Below are positions 12,585-25,027 of a DNA stretch of 64,000 nucleotides, in pieces. The DNA is from Lithospermum erythrorhizon (lineage: Eukaryota > Streptophyta > Magnoliopsida > Boraginales > Boraginaceae): assembly GCA_019722365.1 (NCBI GenBank), contig JADFUC010001868.1:62001-126000 (forward strand), written 5' to 3'. The position numbers were made by a program, and so were the translations under genes. Positions within the stretch are counted from its first letter, which is position 1; every line of letters begins with the position of its first letter. Below the pieces are notes generated by a model. The model made no database searches and had not been told where the DNA came from. It was given only the letters and a program-made list of their open reading frames with translations.

Positions 12585-15500
12585 AATGTTACAATTCGTC
12601 AATTGTTTTTAAATTGTGTTATATTATAATTTCCTCTGTAGTTATATTACATTTATACCATAGACGTAAACAATTGGAATTGTTTTATTCACTTTATAGA
12701 ATTAAGAAACAGTACTCCATCTTAGAACAAATTAAGTTAGATCTCAAATGATCATATGCCACCTTAGATATAGAAAAAAATCCAACCTGCAAAGTCTTGC
12801 GATACTCCTAGAGCAAAACAATGGCAGGGCTTACACCAATAATCAAAATCTCATCCGTGAAATAACATGGATTATTTGAATTCTAGAAATACTAAACTCA
12901 TAAGAGTACAAGGGTCAAATATAATGAAAATTAATTAATCATATTATTAATGAATCGTTGCCGTTGTCCAAATATACTGCTTCAAGTATTTAAATTATAG
13001 AAACTAAACAGGCATAGTGCAAGAAGTTGAATCAGTCAGCTAGTCTTTTATTATGTTGTCCAGAGTTACTTTCCTCAATCATAGGTTGTCTTATTGGTCT
13101 TTCAAAATAAATGTCCGATGAGGAGGGAAACTAGCAATGTGTTCAGACACCACGAGGTCGATACTAAAACATAAAGAGAAATGAAATAATTAAACATCAA
13201 AAAGTATAAAGGGAAAAAAGAGGAAGAAGAGTAGTCAACAATGAAGGAAATTAACAAGCAAAGCAGCCAGTACACATGAACTTCAGTTCTGAGGTTATTT
13301 CAACTTCAATGCTTTAAGCAGATTTAACTAAGCAAAACATCCTTGAGACTTGAGAGCGTGTTCAGAATTAGTCTGCACTCACTAGCATACACTTTCTTTT
13401 CATTCAGTAACACCAGCACTACAATTTATCTCACATTTTAGGCAAATCAAAAAATTTATCAATTCTCAGGTTCTGTCTTAAGTCTCGCTGTGCGTAATTT
13501 AATCACGTATCGCTTGAAAGATTTTGTGTTATATATGCACTCAGAATAATAAAATTCGTTTAGGAAAATCGCTTCTTTTGAGTAAAAGAAATATTGCTCG
13601 AAACAGGGGTGGGGTTCGGTCTGGGAATTTTTTTCCTAGGTATCTTGGCGTCTTAGGTGAGCTGACTTGAATGAATTGGAGCTAGGGTATTGAGTTGGAT
13701 ATGTGTCTGGGCGGGACAGGGGCAGTCTTGGTGTGGGCGTTGGATTTAGTCGAGCAGGGGTGCTTTAACGGCGTTGATAAAATAGTTGTATGAAACGTCG
13801 TTTGTCTTGGACTTGTAGGACTTGAATGCGTAGGACTCGGTTAGTAGGTGTTGGACCGTATGTGTGTTGGTGAAGCCCTTAACTTGGGTAGGTTCTCTTT
13901 AGTAGCCGGCTTTGGCGGCATAGTTCCGTTCTTCTGGTGATGTGTTAAAGGCGCGCTTTGTTGATGTAGGAGATGGGGCTTGGCCGAGCGATCCTCTGGG
14001 TGATGTAGTGGAGGAGGCTTGAGGCGTGTTTCTGCTTGTTTTTGAATTTGATGTGAGAACTTTAGCGGTGTGATTCTTTGTAAATTTGAAGAGATTTGAA
14101 GTAAACTGGGCTTTACTTGATGTGATTCACCCTTTGCTTTGGATTTGGTGTGCGTAAGGCGCAATGGCGTGATTCATGGTGATTTGGCATGGATTTTAGC
14201 GCGTGATTCTGCAACTGGCATGGATTTGGTGCGGAGTTCGGCGGCATGTTTTCTGCGACATGGTTGATAATGAGGCTTGGCTGTTTCTTGCAACATGAAT
14301 TTGGTCACGGGGGCTTGACATTTCTCTGGCGTAAGGGTGGCTGGGCGGTGATGCTTGTAGGAGGCAGGATCTTAGCTTTTCCTTGCTTTTTTCTTTGCTT
14401 TTCTTGTATTTTTTCTAGCTTTCTAAGTTGTTCTTCCTTGTGATTTTGAAATGAGTATTATAAAACTTTCGGGCTTTGATTAGCATTTATTTTTGGTGGA
14501 TCGTAAATGCTGATTTTGATCGTTGACATTTTACTTTGCCTTCAGTAGCAATATAGTACGATATGGGGAATTATTTTTAGGCCAGGATTTCTATATTGAC
14601 CAGGTATTCGCTTGAATCTTACGTTTAAAGCCTTGGCTAATAACTTAAAAGAACCTTATTAAGGTTTTAAATTTAAATTTATTTAATGTAAAACTGCAGC
14701 TTTAGCCATAAAACCCAATATCGGGTCCTCGTTTTGGGGAGCACTTTGTGCGAGGTCGAGATCACAGTGCTTGTATACTCGTGTGATTGGTATAAAATTA
14801 ATAAATCCATAAAATGAATTTTATTAATTAAAATTTGATTGTCTACAAATTCATGGAAACTATTCTGTAATTTAACCCATTCAATAAATTTTCTTTTTCA
14901 GGAATACATGGAATCGTCATTTTCAAAGGATAAACGGGTGCAAGAAAGAGGAAAAGGGCAAGTCTATCACCAAAAGAAGCAGCAGCATTGCATGACCAGT
15001 TTATGATGTACGGATTCAAGATTTAGTTGTGCCCTAAAACTTGGTTTTATTGCCGTATGAATTGTAATAAATCAATCAAAGAAACACAAAACAAAGGCCA
15101 TTTATTCACAAAAAAAATTACAAATCAAAATAATAACCAATTAATTACCTTGATGTATTTTAGTGATATTCTCCATATAATTATATATTGAATCGAATTA
15201 CAGAGAAAAATATCAAAATAAGAATCAATTAATAGAACAAAAAATTTAGACTTAGCTACACTTTACTGATGTCACTTATTGAATCCCCTCCTGGCCAGTT
15301 GGCAAAACAGTTATTGGAAAGTAATCTCGCTTTATATATCTTAAACAAAAGCATAAAAAAGATTTATTAGTTATATAATCGAATTAAAATAGTAAAATAA
15401 TAATAGTCATTTATCCACAAACATAATCACAATCCACTCCTTCCATTTCAAAATTGATAATTCAAGTTTTTAGTTCAAGTAATTCAAAAAAAGGTTAAGT

Positions 15501-16146
15501 TTGTGAGATAAAACCTAAAACATTATAGTTAATATCATAAAGAAGCAATGATGGAGGAGTATTTGCAGCTTATCTATAAATTACATACTTCAAAAAATTG
15601 AAATCTTACTTACTAATACGCTCTATCACTAAAAGATTGTTAAAACTATAATTTTGATCCGTTAAGTTTTTAAATTCTATTAGACTAGAGAACAGAACCT
15701 ATGTTGTAATATTATTAGTGTTCGGGTTGTTAATAATATTGACCTGATAGTTTGTAAATAGTATATAATATTGTGTGATCAATTATGAGTCAAGGGTTTC
15801 ACATATTTTATATAATATTATTAGTGTTAAGTTGTTAATAATATTGGCCCGATAGTTTGTTAACAGTATATAATATTGTGTGATCAATAATATGAGTTAA
15901 GGGTTTCACATATTTCACAAATTTTGAACTTAAATAGTATAATTTTAACATGATATATATTTTTTCATAGAAATATAGATCAAAATATAATATTATAATA
16001 TAATTTATTATTAAACGATAATCTTGATTAATAATATTTTAATGTTAATCAAGATCTTAAAATTTATATATCTTTAATCATGAAAATATAAATTTTGAAC
16101 AATCTTTTAAAGAGGAGGGATTACCAAAATGAAGAAATTATATATT
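12585..16146. other. Spacer between the two ERF1B genes
   Basis: No complete gene. The part from about 13590 to 14450 is clearly less AT-rich and contains open frames on both strands without recognisable domains; it may be old transposon or captured gene sequence. Near 14900 an acceptor-like TTTTTCAG is followed by a short open stretch and AATAAATC, possibly a terminal exon remnant. A 106-bp tandem duplication lies at 15708-15921. Confidence 0.45.
15708..15921. repeat. Two-copy tandem repeat, 106-bp period
   Basis: AATATTATTAGTGTT begins at 15708 and again at 15814. Both copies continue through GATAGTTTGT, GTATATAATATTGTGTGATC and AAGGGTTTCACATATTT with scattered mismatches. Confidence 0.8.
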
Positions 16147-16202
16147 GAATGGCAACATGAGCAATGACGAATGGCAACATGAGCAACGACGAATGGCACA
16201 TG
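16147..16202. repeat. 22-bp minisatellite, about 2.5 copies
   Basis: GAATGGCAACATGAGCAATG plus AC at 16147-16168 is repeated at 16169-16190 with one change, and a partial third copy starts at 16191. It lies just upstream of the shared ERF1B promoter block. Confidence 0.8.
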
Positions 16203-16264
16203 TAACGCAATAACGAAACCTTGGGCCAATGTAGCTTTTTTCCTGGCAAATCGTACCGTGACTT

Positions 16265-16325
16265 CGGCCCGCATATTTGTCGGACTTGGCGGCTAGATTC
16301 TTTTGCCCCACGTGTTCCATTTCTC
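16265..16325 (+). promoter_or_regulatory. Shared ERF1B promoter block, copy B, with G-box
   Basis: Aligns with 11594-11650 (CATATTTGTCGGAC, then GGCGGCTAGATTCTT). It contains a perfect G-box, CACGTG, at 16309-16314, a class of site bound by bHLH factors such as MYC2. It now lies about 1.45 kb from the ATG at 17765, against about 0.3 kb for the equivalent block of copy A. Confidence 0.5.
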
Positions 16326-16902
16326 TATTGGTCAAGTACAACAATTGATTTGTCAATTTTTAAAAAAAAATATCAATTTGCATCCAGACATCCTCCTTGG
16401 CTTTTTATAGAAATTTTTAGTACTTGTTTTTTTAAATATGTGTTTTTCTCTTAAGGTTTAGTTTCATCTGAAACATAGCTTTTCGAAGCGGCACACAAGC
16501 AATGCTCTAAAAACATGCGAGATGCGTTTTTGGCAACATGACTTTTGACAAACGAGCTTTTCGAGGCAGCTTAACATATTGTTAAGGAGACAAATCGGAA
16601 TTTTAAAAGAATAATTTAGTTAAATAACGTCAAAATAAACAATGATATTATATATTTCGGCCAAGCGAAAAAATAATTTATAATTAACATTTCCTGCAAA
16701 AATCATAGTATCTTCCCAAAATAAGTACAAAAATATCATTTCAGAAACCATTATATGTCCTAATGTTGATTCTGCCAATTGCAAGAGAGGTTTTGTCCCA
16801 AAATGGTGTCAACTTAACAAGAATACCATGGGACAATCAAGAGCTGATCCGTCCACGGTTGTGGGTTCATATACCCACGTACAAGATTGATGAAAACAAT
16901 AA

Positions 16903-17145
16903 TCATACGCCCCAAAACAACAAATGTGATGATCGATTGGCTATGAAAAGAGAATCCAATTTAATAGCAACAGAGGAAGAGGAGGTGATTGTTGGGTTTT
17001 GCCTGGAATTGAAGAAGATGAGTTGCTGATACTCATCAGACTTATTCTTGCATAAGTAGAAGCAAACAACTGAAATGAACATAAAAGCTGATATTTTGAT
17101 CACATTCTTCGATTTCAACTGATACTCATTTCCCATCCCCTTCAT
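16903..17145 (-). pseudogene. 5' fragment of a PMT-type methyltransferase gene
   Basis: An 80-codon minus-strand frame starting at the ATG at 17145 reads KSKNVIKISAFMFISVVCFY, then DEYQQLIFFNSRQ. This resembles the N-terminal membrane anchor and start of the lumenal stem of plant Golgi putative methyltransferases (PMT10/11/12 type, Pfam Methyltransf_29), where a KISA-hydrophobic-FYLGK-YQQL/I/VFF pattern is usual. One transmembrane segment lies at about residues 16-32. The sequence before the ATG (17146-17320) looks like a plant 5' UTR. The frame ends at 16903 without any catalytic region, so this is a truncated fragment. Recognition is from memory of the family; a chance resemblance is possible but unlikely over this pattern. 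Confidence 0.6.
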
Positions 17146-17655
17146 TCTTGAAATTATTCTTCTCCAATTGCTATAAAAATCAATATCAAAGAAAGACTTG
17201 TACAGTTGTACATCAATACCGAAGCCAACTCTGTCAATTTCACAAACCTATATACAGTTGTGGGGATGGATGAAATTGAGCTTTTCTCTTTTCAATTTTA
17301 ATTTTGTTGAAGATGATGAAGGGTTTTGTTTTGTTAAGTTAATAATGATGTGTGGTTGAATCCCCGATTCTGAGGAGAGGGTGAGTTGTTTTTGATATTA
17401 TTTGGCACAAGTATCTTAAAATGTGATTTTGTCTTGAGTTAGAATGGCGAAAATACTTTGTTTTTAAAAGTTAGAATGCGCATTTGAAAAGTTGGCTAAG
17501 AAAAATGGAACAGCGAAAGGTGAAATTCGAATCTTGTTTAAAATGCGAAAGGTGAGGTGCGTAGATAGAGTAACTGTATCTCCTTTAAAATAGTGCAACT
17601 ACCACTCTCCCATGTCATTTTCCATAATTTAATTCACTACCCTCATGGCAATTGA

Positions 17656-17663
17656 TATATATA
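17656..17663 (+). promoter_or_regulatory. TATA box of ERF1B copy B
   Basis: TATATATA about 102 bp before the ATG at 17765, matching the spacing in copy A. Confidence 0.6.
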
Positions 17664-17764
17664 GCAATCAAACTCCCTGTTCAACACATTTTCTTTGAGT
17701 GCATCTCTTATTAGAAACGCGTACTAATAAATTATTTACTTTCCTCGTCCAACATTTCCCAAAA

Positions 17765-18427
17765 ATGGATACTATCTTTGACTATCTAAATTTGGATAGT
17801 GTTTCCCCTCAATCATCTTTCGGAAGTTGTTTGAGCAATCATGATTATTTCAACAACGATTTCCTTCCGTTTAATGCAAATGATTCCGAAGAAATGTTCC
17901 TTTATGGACTCATCACACAATCAAAACAAGAAAAATCCGAATCCATTTCCTCGGATCATCAAGTGAAGGAAGATGAGGTTAATTCAAGTTCGAAAGATCG
18001 AAACATCAACGAAGAAAAAACGTATCGGGGAGTCCGGAAACGTCCATGGGGGAAATTCGCAGCCGAGATAAGAGATTCGACTAGGAATGGTGTTAGGGTA
18101 TGGCTGGGCACGTTCGATAGTCCTGAGGCCGCGGCTTTGGCTTATGATCAAGCGGCCTACGCTATGCGTGGCTCTGCCGCTATTCTTAATTTTACGGTCG
18201 ATAGAGTTCGGGAATCATTAGTAGATTTGAAGTGGAACAATGAGAAAGATGGATGCTCTCCTGTTATTGCATTGAAGAGAAAACATTCCATGAGGAAAAG
18301 AAAGGAAAACAAAAACAAAAATAAAACTAAGGAAATAGTAAGTCAAGTAGTCACGGCACAAAACAATGTTCTTGTGTTCCAAGATTTGGGAGCTGATTAC
18401 TTGGAACAACTTCTAAGTGTAAATTAG
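17765..18427 (+). CDS. ERF1B: ERF1B ethylene response factor, copy B
   Basis: Intronless 220-residue group IXc ERF, the better match to ERF1B. The N-terminal motif [15 protein letters not shown] (36-50) is nearly the same as in Arabidopsis ERF1B. The AP2 domain is at 87-144 ([18 protein letters not shown] ... AILNF), followed by [19 protein letters not shown] (162-180) with a nuclear-localisation-like basic run, and the EDLL-type end [15 protein letters not shown] (203-217). The frame stays open upstream to a GTG at 17699, but the real start is the ATG at 17765: it follows the leader CCAACATTTCCCAAAA, shared with copy A, and gives the family N-terminus MD. By family it integrates ethylene and jasmonate signals and activates defence genes such as PDF1.2 and chitinases. 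Confidence 0.96.
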   Translation: MDTIFDYLNLDSVSPQSSFGSCLSNHDYFNNDFLPFNANDSEEMFLYGLITQSKQEKSESISSDHQVKEDEVNSSSKDRNINEEKTYRGVRKRPWGKFAAEIRDSTRNGVRVWLGTFDSPEAAALAYDQAAYAMRGSAAILNFTVDRVRESLVDLKWNNEKDGCSPVIALKRKHSMRKRKENKNKNKTKEIVSQVVTAQNNVLVFQDLGADYLEQLLSVN

Positions 18428-21400
18428 ATTTTATTTCTTGCTTTTTTATCCTTTTTACTTGGGTTTTCTATCTGTTGGTTCAATCTTTTCTGGAGTTTTA
18501 TCGATTGGCCTCAACTGCAAAAGCAGAAGGGAGTATGATTATTTTCACATAACTGTAATTCAGATAAAATTGTACATATTATCTCTTATCGGAAATATAT
18601 CCATTCTCGGTTATGATTGTTGTTTTATTCACATTTGTTTTTTTTTAATTCACATTTGTTATTGTTATTGTTATTTAGGCACGACTCAATTCCACGTCGG
18701 AAGGCAACATTAATATTTACTCCTTAGCTTATTATGCTATTTTAGTGTTTGTTCCTCTTTGCTACTTTTCAAGGGTAAATGCACCGCAAATTATGCAAAT
18801 TGGATCAGAATAATTTATTGTGCAATGTGCATTTGATATATTGTTTTTTTAATGAGTCTCAATCGCTTTCACTTCTACATGAGATTGAGCCTTCGCTTTG
18901 ATCGAATAGAATTAAGAAATCTTAGGCTCAACTTGAAATCATGTACGTTAATCAAGTAAAACAATACATCTAATATGACGATAGGTATGATTTACTAAAT
19001 TTTGGAATTCATTCATTTGAAGTTTATAATGTAAAAGCCATCTATTTTTTTATGGTCAATCATAAAAAAACAAAATGAAATGGAGCATTTAAGACTTTTC
19101 TATAGGTGTAAATGTAGATGCCTTCCTTTTAATCAATCTGACTAATAATTGATGTATGTTATGTATAGATCTGAATATGTCACTGTCATTACAGTCTGTC
19201 ATCGTACACACTCTAATAAAAGACAAATTTGTATGTTGAAATATTTTATCCCACTTAAATGATGATCGTTTAAGCGAAAAATGTTTTATTAAGGAATTAT
19301 GAAATTAATGAAAAAAGTAATAAAGTTTTCTGATTTTTGGAAACAACCAATGTAAGATTATTAACCAATAAGAAACAAAAAGACTGGAATGATGATAAGA
19401 GATTTTGTAAATTTGATAAAGCAAAGGTTGTATTGAAAAAATGTGATTCTTTATTTTTGAAGCAAGGAATTTTTTGGATAGATGATTCTTTATTTTTTGA
19501 GGCGAATGGAGTATAAGTCTAACTGTGGTCCTATATTTTCTATTATTATAAAGAGCCTAGTTGTGTTTCACGCATGGTCATATGTTTGGCCTGGATAGTC
19601 ATGTTTTATTTGAGCTGCGTGATTATCTTTAATGAAAACACAGAGATGACATTTTTAGGGGTTGAGGTGCTAAATTAATAGTGATTTTTTTTCATTTGCA
19701 AGGACTTTGCAATTATAAATACAAGCTGATGATTATTATTGGAATTATTTTAATAAACTCTATAATATAATATTTTTAGCCAGTCCGTCTCGAATCGATT
19801 ATTTAATAAGCCCACCTTAATATAATATTTTTTTTGTTTTTTGGTTTGTCGTTGAGAGGATAGAGGTGCTGAAATTGGCACCGTTTATTGTTTTTCATTC
19901 TTTTTATTTTTACAATTATATTTCAAAGTAAGCTAAAATAATAAATACCATTACTTTTTTCAATAATTAAGAAATAATATTTTTAAAATTGTGACTTCGA
20001 GATAGAAGTGCTTAGTTTTTCTTCCCTTTTTGGGCGCAAGGTTGTGTTTCCATGATTAATATGTTTGGTCAATTTGTTTTTTGAAAACTTGATAGGGTAT
20101 CTTCACGTTCCAAATTTAATAAAAATCAATAGTCAATTATTTAATAAACTCTCTAATACAATATTTTGACAGTCACGACTAGATTAGGTTATTTTAATAG
20201 CTCTAAGATAATGACACGTCGGTCATTCGGGGGATAAGTCTTCTAGTTAATAATTAGTTTTTGGTTTCTTTTTTGTTTTTTCTGTTTTTCAGTTATCAAC
20301 TCTGAAAGCTAGGCACAGGTGAGTTAATACTTTCTAGATTATTTGTGAAACACTACAAAATAATATTTTTTGGTAGGTCACGGCTGAGGGATAGGGTGAT
20401 AAATTGTTAATTCTATAAAAGATAATACATTTTTGGAAATGAATTCATTTAAAGTTTAGTACCGGCTTTGGTGAAGACGACTTTTTATGTCATTAAATTA
20501 GTATTAATTCTTGACAGTCTGCTTGATAATTAGGTATTTTAAAGCTTATTTGAGATGATGCTTCACAGAGACATGAATTATGTAAGAGATATTCTATTCT
20601 TGGAGTTAGTCATTTATTGAGCAAATCTTTCGACGGACATAAGTTTAATTTAATGTTGGACCCAACTTGGTCGCTTGTTGCATGCAGCTTGTTGGAGGGT
20701 AAATTCTCCCATTCAAAATCAATCCCAGCCTTAATAGCACATATTTCAATTTGAAATCATGTGGAAGTGCTGTTTTGAGGAATGACTCACAAAAATATGT
20801 TAGTGTCATTGGAGTGTCATACTGAAAGACAGGGTTTATTTATGTTTAAATGTAAGTCTCAGTGTGCTCCTATATATTCTAATAATTGAACCAACTTTTA
20901 ATTAACTTGTTACATATATATACAAGTTGCATAACACATAATGAATAATGAATAATAATATTAAGTTTTAACTTGCTACTTTTATGGTAATAATATTTAT
21001 GTTTACACAATGAATTTCAATAATTTGCATCACATGTCACGTTTTACTATCTAGGTAGGGATATAATGTCTAGAGGACAACAAAAATAAAAATTAAAAGC
21101 GATATCTTTACAAAACAATATTAAAAAGTGACGAGGGCTTTGTTTTCAAAATATTCAATCCTCCATACTTAATAATAGGAGTTATGCAGTTTGTACCCTG
21201 CATTGAGTAATACTCTGTTTTATTGGCCTAATCCAAACATCTACTAGATATAAATCTCTCATTTCAGTAAATGCAGAACTTGTTTGCTGAAAAATCTTGA
21301 TTGGACCCAAGGAATTTAATTAAATGAGTAGCATATACCAAAATTCAGCATATGATCGACTTTCCAAAAATGTTGACTTTCTAAAAAGAAACCATTGGAG

Positions 21401-23305
21401 CAAATGGCTGCCACTTGCGAGTTGCGATAAAAATTCGCAGTCTCGGTTACTATTTTGAATCACTTCTTATTACGGACAAGATTATAAAAGAATAATTATT
21501 GTACCGAAAAAGTAATAAATTAACTTATAATCGAAATTTAATACTAGTGATTGCACAATTCAATTGAAGGCCATATATTGATGATGGTTCAAAATAATGA
21601 TCATAACCTTATTTGAAAATGTTAAAGGAAAAAGTTCAAAAAATTAAGGACTTTAATTTGTTGTCACACAAGATATTTTAATTATCAATGTTGAAGCTCC
21701 AAAATAAATTTTTATATAATGAATCTCATAGTTCTTAAAAATTATTACATTTTAATTTTTTAACTTTTTAATAGTTGAACTTTGACCATAAATACTTTTA
21801 TTTGTGTCGTATAATATTTGATGAAAAATATATCAATGAAAAGAATTTGAAATGCTTATTTTTTATTGATATATTTTTAATAAAATATTGCAAAGCTCTA
21901 ACAAACTATATACGATCCAGATCAGTATTAAATAAAAAAGTAAAATGTAATGATCTTTGGGATGGAGAAAATACTATTTCAAACAAGAAAATAACATGTA
22001 AAATAATACACTAAGTCAATGACCAGCCTTTCTAATATTTCAAGAGGATTCTGAGGTTCGGATATAAAAATTATATAGTCAATTTTGGGTATGGTTATCC
22101 CAAATTCATTAATTGTAAAAAAAAACGCTTGCATCTGGGTAACAGGGTAAGTGGGGAGCTATATAGGCCCACATAGGGAGCAATTGTTCACATAAAAGAA
22201 GACCAGGGCCAGCCCATCTTCTTTGTTTCCGGGAAAAGCTTCAAGCCACAGAACAATATAGTTTATTAATGATATATTCATTAATTTTTATATGTATCAA
22301 ATTTTATTGTAAGTAGTGCGTATCATTTAAAATGTATAACCAGCCTTAGATGCTATAATTGAAAAAAATTTAAAATAAAATGTACCAAGAGTATTTTATG
22401 TATAATTAGAATGTATTATCTTAGAAATTCGTTGAATAAATTGATCTGATTAGCTAAAGTTAAAAATAGGATTATATAATTAGCGATAAATAAATTTTTT
22501 TTTTGAGAAAATGGTATGTATTACCTAAAATGTACCAAAAGAAGAAGAAAATATATATCATAAAATGGTATAATTTGTATTTTTTATCGTTAATGAAATG
22601 ATAATGAGCAGAAAAATTTAATGGCAAATAGCTTTTCATCAACCGGAGGGTCCAGAATAAATGCCCTTTATTTATACCCTCTCTTTCTTGTTTTCCTCTG
22701 TTTTTTTCCTCTCACTGACTAGCATGATAATTTAAAAGGAAGCAATATGTTCAGAATTAAAGTAGACAGTAGGAGTTGATACCCTTAATTCCTTAAAGTG
22801 CTCTGTTGCCAAAGCCATAAAATTTGTAGCACTCATTGAATTCTAGTGCAAAGAGTTCAGTAGTTCTGAATTTCCTTACAAATATAATAACACATACTTT
22901 TACCTACGTTACGTTATTTAATGATAATAAATGGCCAAAAGTATAGCATGCCCGAAACAAATGTCCAAAAAATAGCACGACATTGTGCCTGGTGACAAAA
23001 ATTGATTGATCTTATATTCACTATAGTATAGTTTTATAATCTATTTACTTATGAATCTTCAAAACTGATACATAGTTATTACCAAAAAGTAGGTTTATTT
23101 AGACATTTTTTGTGATACTTCCCTTATTCTGTTAGTCGTATTTACTTAGGCCATGAAAGTTTCTACTTGCCAGTTGCCACTTTAGTCATCATATTTGTCT
23201 TCTTTACTCTTTTGGACTTCAATTTGATATTTTTCAGTTCTTGGTTTAAATTTCCATGTTGCAGAACTTAGTGGTGAGCTATGTTCTATTGATTAATCGC
23301 TTCAC
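18428..23305. other. Long intergenic region before PHT1
   Basis: No gene recognised over nearly 5 kb. It contains a degenerate repeated segment at about 19540-20430 and otherwise AT-rich single-copy-looking sequence. The right part should include the distal promoter of the phosphate transporter. Confidence 0.55.
19540..20430. repeat. Degenerate direct repeats, three or four copies
   Basis: The pattern TTATTTAATAAACTCTnTAATA followed by AATATTTT and CAGTC or GGTCACG recurs at about 19745, 20138 and 20338. The companion pattern GAGGATAGAGGTGCTGAAATT recurs in altered form near 19660, 19855, 19995 and 20385. Copies differ a lot and spacing is irregular, so boundaries are uncertain. Confidence 0.45.
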
Positions 23306-23312
23306 TATATAT
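23306..23312 (+). promoter_or_regulatory. TATA box of the PHT1 gene
   Basis: TATATAT about 87 bp before the ATG at 23399. Confidence 0.5.
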
Positions 23313-23398
23313 CTTCATATCATCCAACTGCAGTTGAATCATAATCAAGCTTAATCATCAATATATATCAGACTAATAATAACAAGGACCAAATCAAG

Positions 23399-25027
23399 AT
23401 GGCTCGAGGACAACTTCAAGTACTCAAATCACTTGATGTAGCCAAGACTCAACTCTACCATTTCACAGCCATTGTGGTTGCTGGTATGGGATTCTTCACA
23501 GATGCCTATGACCTTTTCAGTATTTCCATTGTCACTAAGCTACTAGGACGCTTCTATTACTACAAAGAAGGCTCTCTCAAGCCCGGAAGCTTACCTCCTG
23601 GTGTCTCCTCCTCTGTAACTGGAGTCGCCTTAGTCGGAACATTATTCGGCCAGCTATTCTTTGGGTGGCTTGGTGATAAGATGGGACGGAAAAAGGTTTA
23701 TGGTTTGACATTAGCCCTTATGGTCATTTGTTCTATTGCCTCGGGGCTCTCATTTGGTAAAACTCCGAAAGGGGTCATGGCAACGCTTTGTTTTTTCCGA
23801 TTCTGGCTTGGATTTGGTATTGGTGGCGATTATCCTCTTTCCGCTACAATTATGTCAGAATATGCTAATAAGAAAACTAGAGGGTCCTTTATTGCCGCGG
23901 TTTTTGCTATGCAGGGTTTTGGTATTTTAGCTGCTGGAATAGTTGGCCTTGTTGTTTCTGCTGCTTTTGATCATGCTTATGAGAGGCCAACATATGAACA
24001 AGACCCTGTGGCCTCAACTGCTCAAGAAGCGGATTATATTTGGCGTATAATTCTGATGTTTGGAGCTCTTCCTGCTGCAGTTACTTATTACTGGAGGATG
24101 AAAATGCCTGAAACTGCTCGTTACACCGCTCTTGTTGCCAAGAACACCAAACAAGCAACCCAAGATATGGCTAAAGTGTTGAATGTGGAACTGGAAGTAG
24201 AGGAAGAAAAGGTGGAAAAGATGAATCAGAATTCATCCAGTTCTTTTGGGTTGTTCTCAAAAGAATTTGCTCGTCGCCATGGACTTCACCTGATTGGGAC
24301 TACAACAACATGGTTTTTACTAGACATTGCTTATTACAGCAACAATCTCTTCCAAAAGGATATTTACAGCTCAATTGGATGGATTCCAAGTGCAGAGAAA
24401 ATGAGTGCGACATATGAAGTTTACAGGATCGCTAGAGCGCAAACTTTGATTGCATTATGTGGTACAGTTCCAGGGTACTGGTTTACGGTGGCCTTTATCG
24501 ATATAATTGGAAGATTTATAATCCAATTAATGGGGTTCTTCATGATGACTGTTTTCATGTTTGCTCTAGCCATTCCTTACAATCACTGGAAAAATAAGGA
24601 CCGTGTCGGATTCTTGATCATGTACTCACTCACGTTTTTCTTCTCCAATTTTGGTCCTAACGCTACCACATTTGTCGTTCCAGCTGAGATTTTCCCTGCC
24701 AGGCTCAGATCAACGTGCCACGGGATATCAGCCGCTGCTGGAAAAATGGGGGCGATTGTTGGGACGTACGGGTTCTTGTATGCATCTCAGAGTACTAATT
24801 CGGCCGAGACTGATGCTGGATATCCTACAGGGATTGGAATGAAGGCATCTCTCATTGTTATGGCTTGTATTAATGCATTGGGTATTTTGTTCACTTTCTT
24901 GGTGCCCGAGTCTAAAGGGAAATCACTTGAAGAAGCATCAGGTGAGAATGAAGAAGAAGAAGAACAAAATGTTGAAACATCAGATAATCAGGCTCCTTCT
25001 GCTACTTCCACAGCTGAAGCGGTTTAG
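23399..25027 (+). CDS. PHT1: High-affinity phosphate transporter, PHT1 family
   Basis: Intact, uninterrupted 542-residue proton/phosphate symporter of the plasma membrane (major facilitator superfamily), full length for PHT1. The N-terminus [18 protein letters not shown] is typical. The family signature [13 protein letters not shown] is at 142-154, and DKMGRKK (93-99) is the loop 2-3 MFS motif. Acidic residues that match substrate and proton sites in PHT1 structures are present: D35/D38 in [10 protein letters not shown]144 in the signature, and D309 in [12 protein letters not shown]. About 12 hydrophobic segments flank a long cytosolic loop (about 245-290). The C-terminal tail after ESKGKSLEE (504-512) is long and acidic (EEEEEQN). 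It takes up inorganic phosphate, mainly in roots; the paralogue number cannot be told. A broken second copy lies at 38.7-42.3 kb. Confidence 0.97.
   Translation: MARGQLQVLKSLDVAKTQLYHFTAIVVAGMGFFTDAYDLFSISIVTKLLGRFYYYKEGSLKPGSLPPGVSSSVTGVALVGTLFGQLFFGWLGDKMGRKKVYGLTLALMVICSIASGLSFGKTPKGVMATLCFFRFWLGFGIGGDYPLSATIMSEYANKKTRGSFIAAVFAMQGFGILAAGIVGLVVSAAFDHAYERPTYEQDPVASTAQEADYIWRIILMFGALPAAVTYYWRMKMPETARYTALVAKNTKQATQDMAKVLNVELEVEEEKVEKMNQNSSSSFGLFSKEFARRHGLHLIGTTTTWFLLDIAYYSNNLFQKDIYSSIGWIPSAEKMSATYEVYRIARAQTLIALCGTVPGYWFTVAFIDIIGRFIIQLMGFFMMTVFMFALAIPYNHWKNKDRVGFLIMYSLTFFFSNFGPNATTFVVPAEIFPARLRSTCHGISAAAGKMGAIVGTYGFLYASQSTNSAETDAGYPTGIGMKASLIVMACINALGILFTFLVPESKGKSLEEASGENEEEEEQNVETSDNQAPSATSTAEAV

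Noticed and set aside
14940..15030. Text SPKEAAALHDQFMMYG as a third ERF remnant (compare [18 protein letters not shown])
   Set aside because: The similarity is short, rests on a GCA repeat, and flanking sequence shows no WLGTF or ILNF elements.
17699..17764. Upstream extension of ERF1B copy B by 22 codons
   Set aside because: It starts with GTG and overlaps the leader that is conserved with copy A; the ATG at 17765 gives the family N-terminus.
20351..20360. CACTACAAAA as a second CACTA transposon end
   Set aside because: No subterminal boxes or partner end nearby; it lies inside the irregular repeat series.
21331..21338. GCATATAC matching the phosphate-starvation site P1BS (GNATATNC) upstream of PHT1
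   Set aside because: A single match 2 kb upstream is what chance gives for six fixed bases; none was seen in the proximal promoter.
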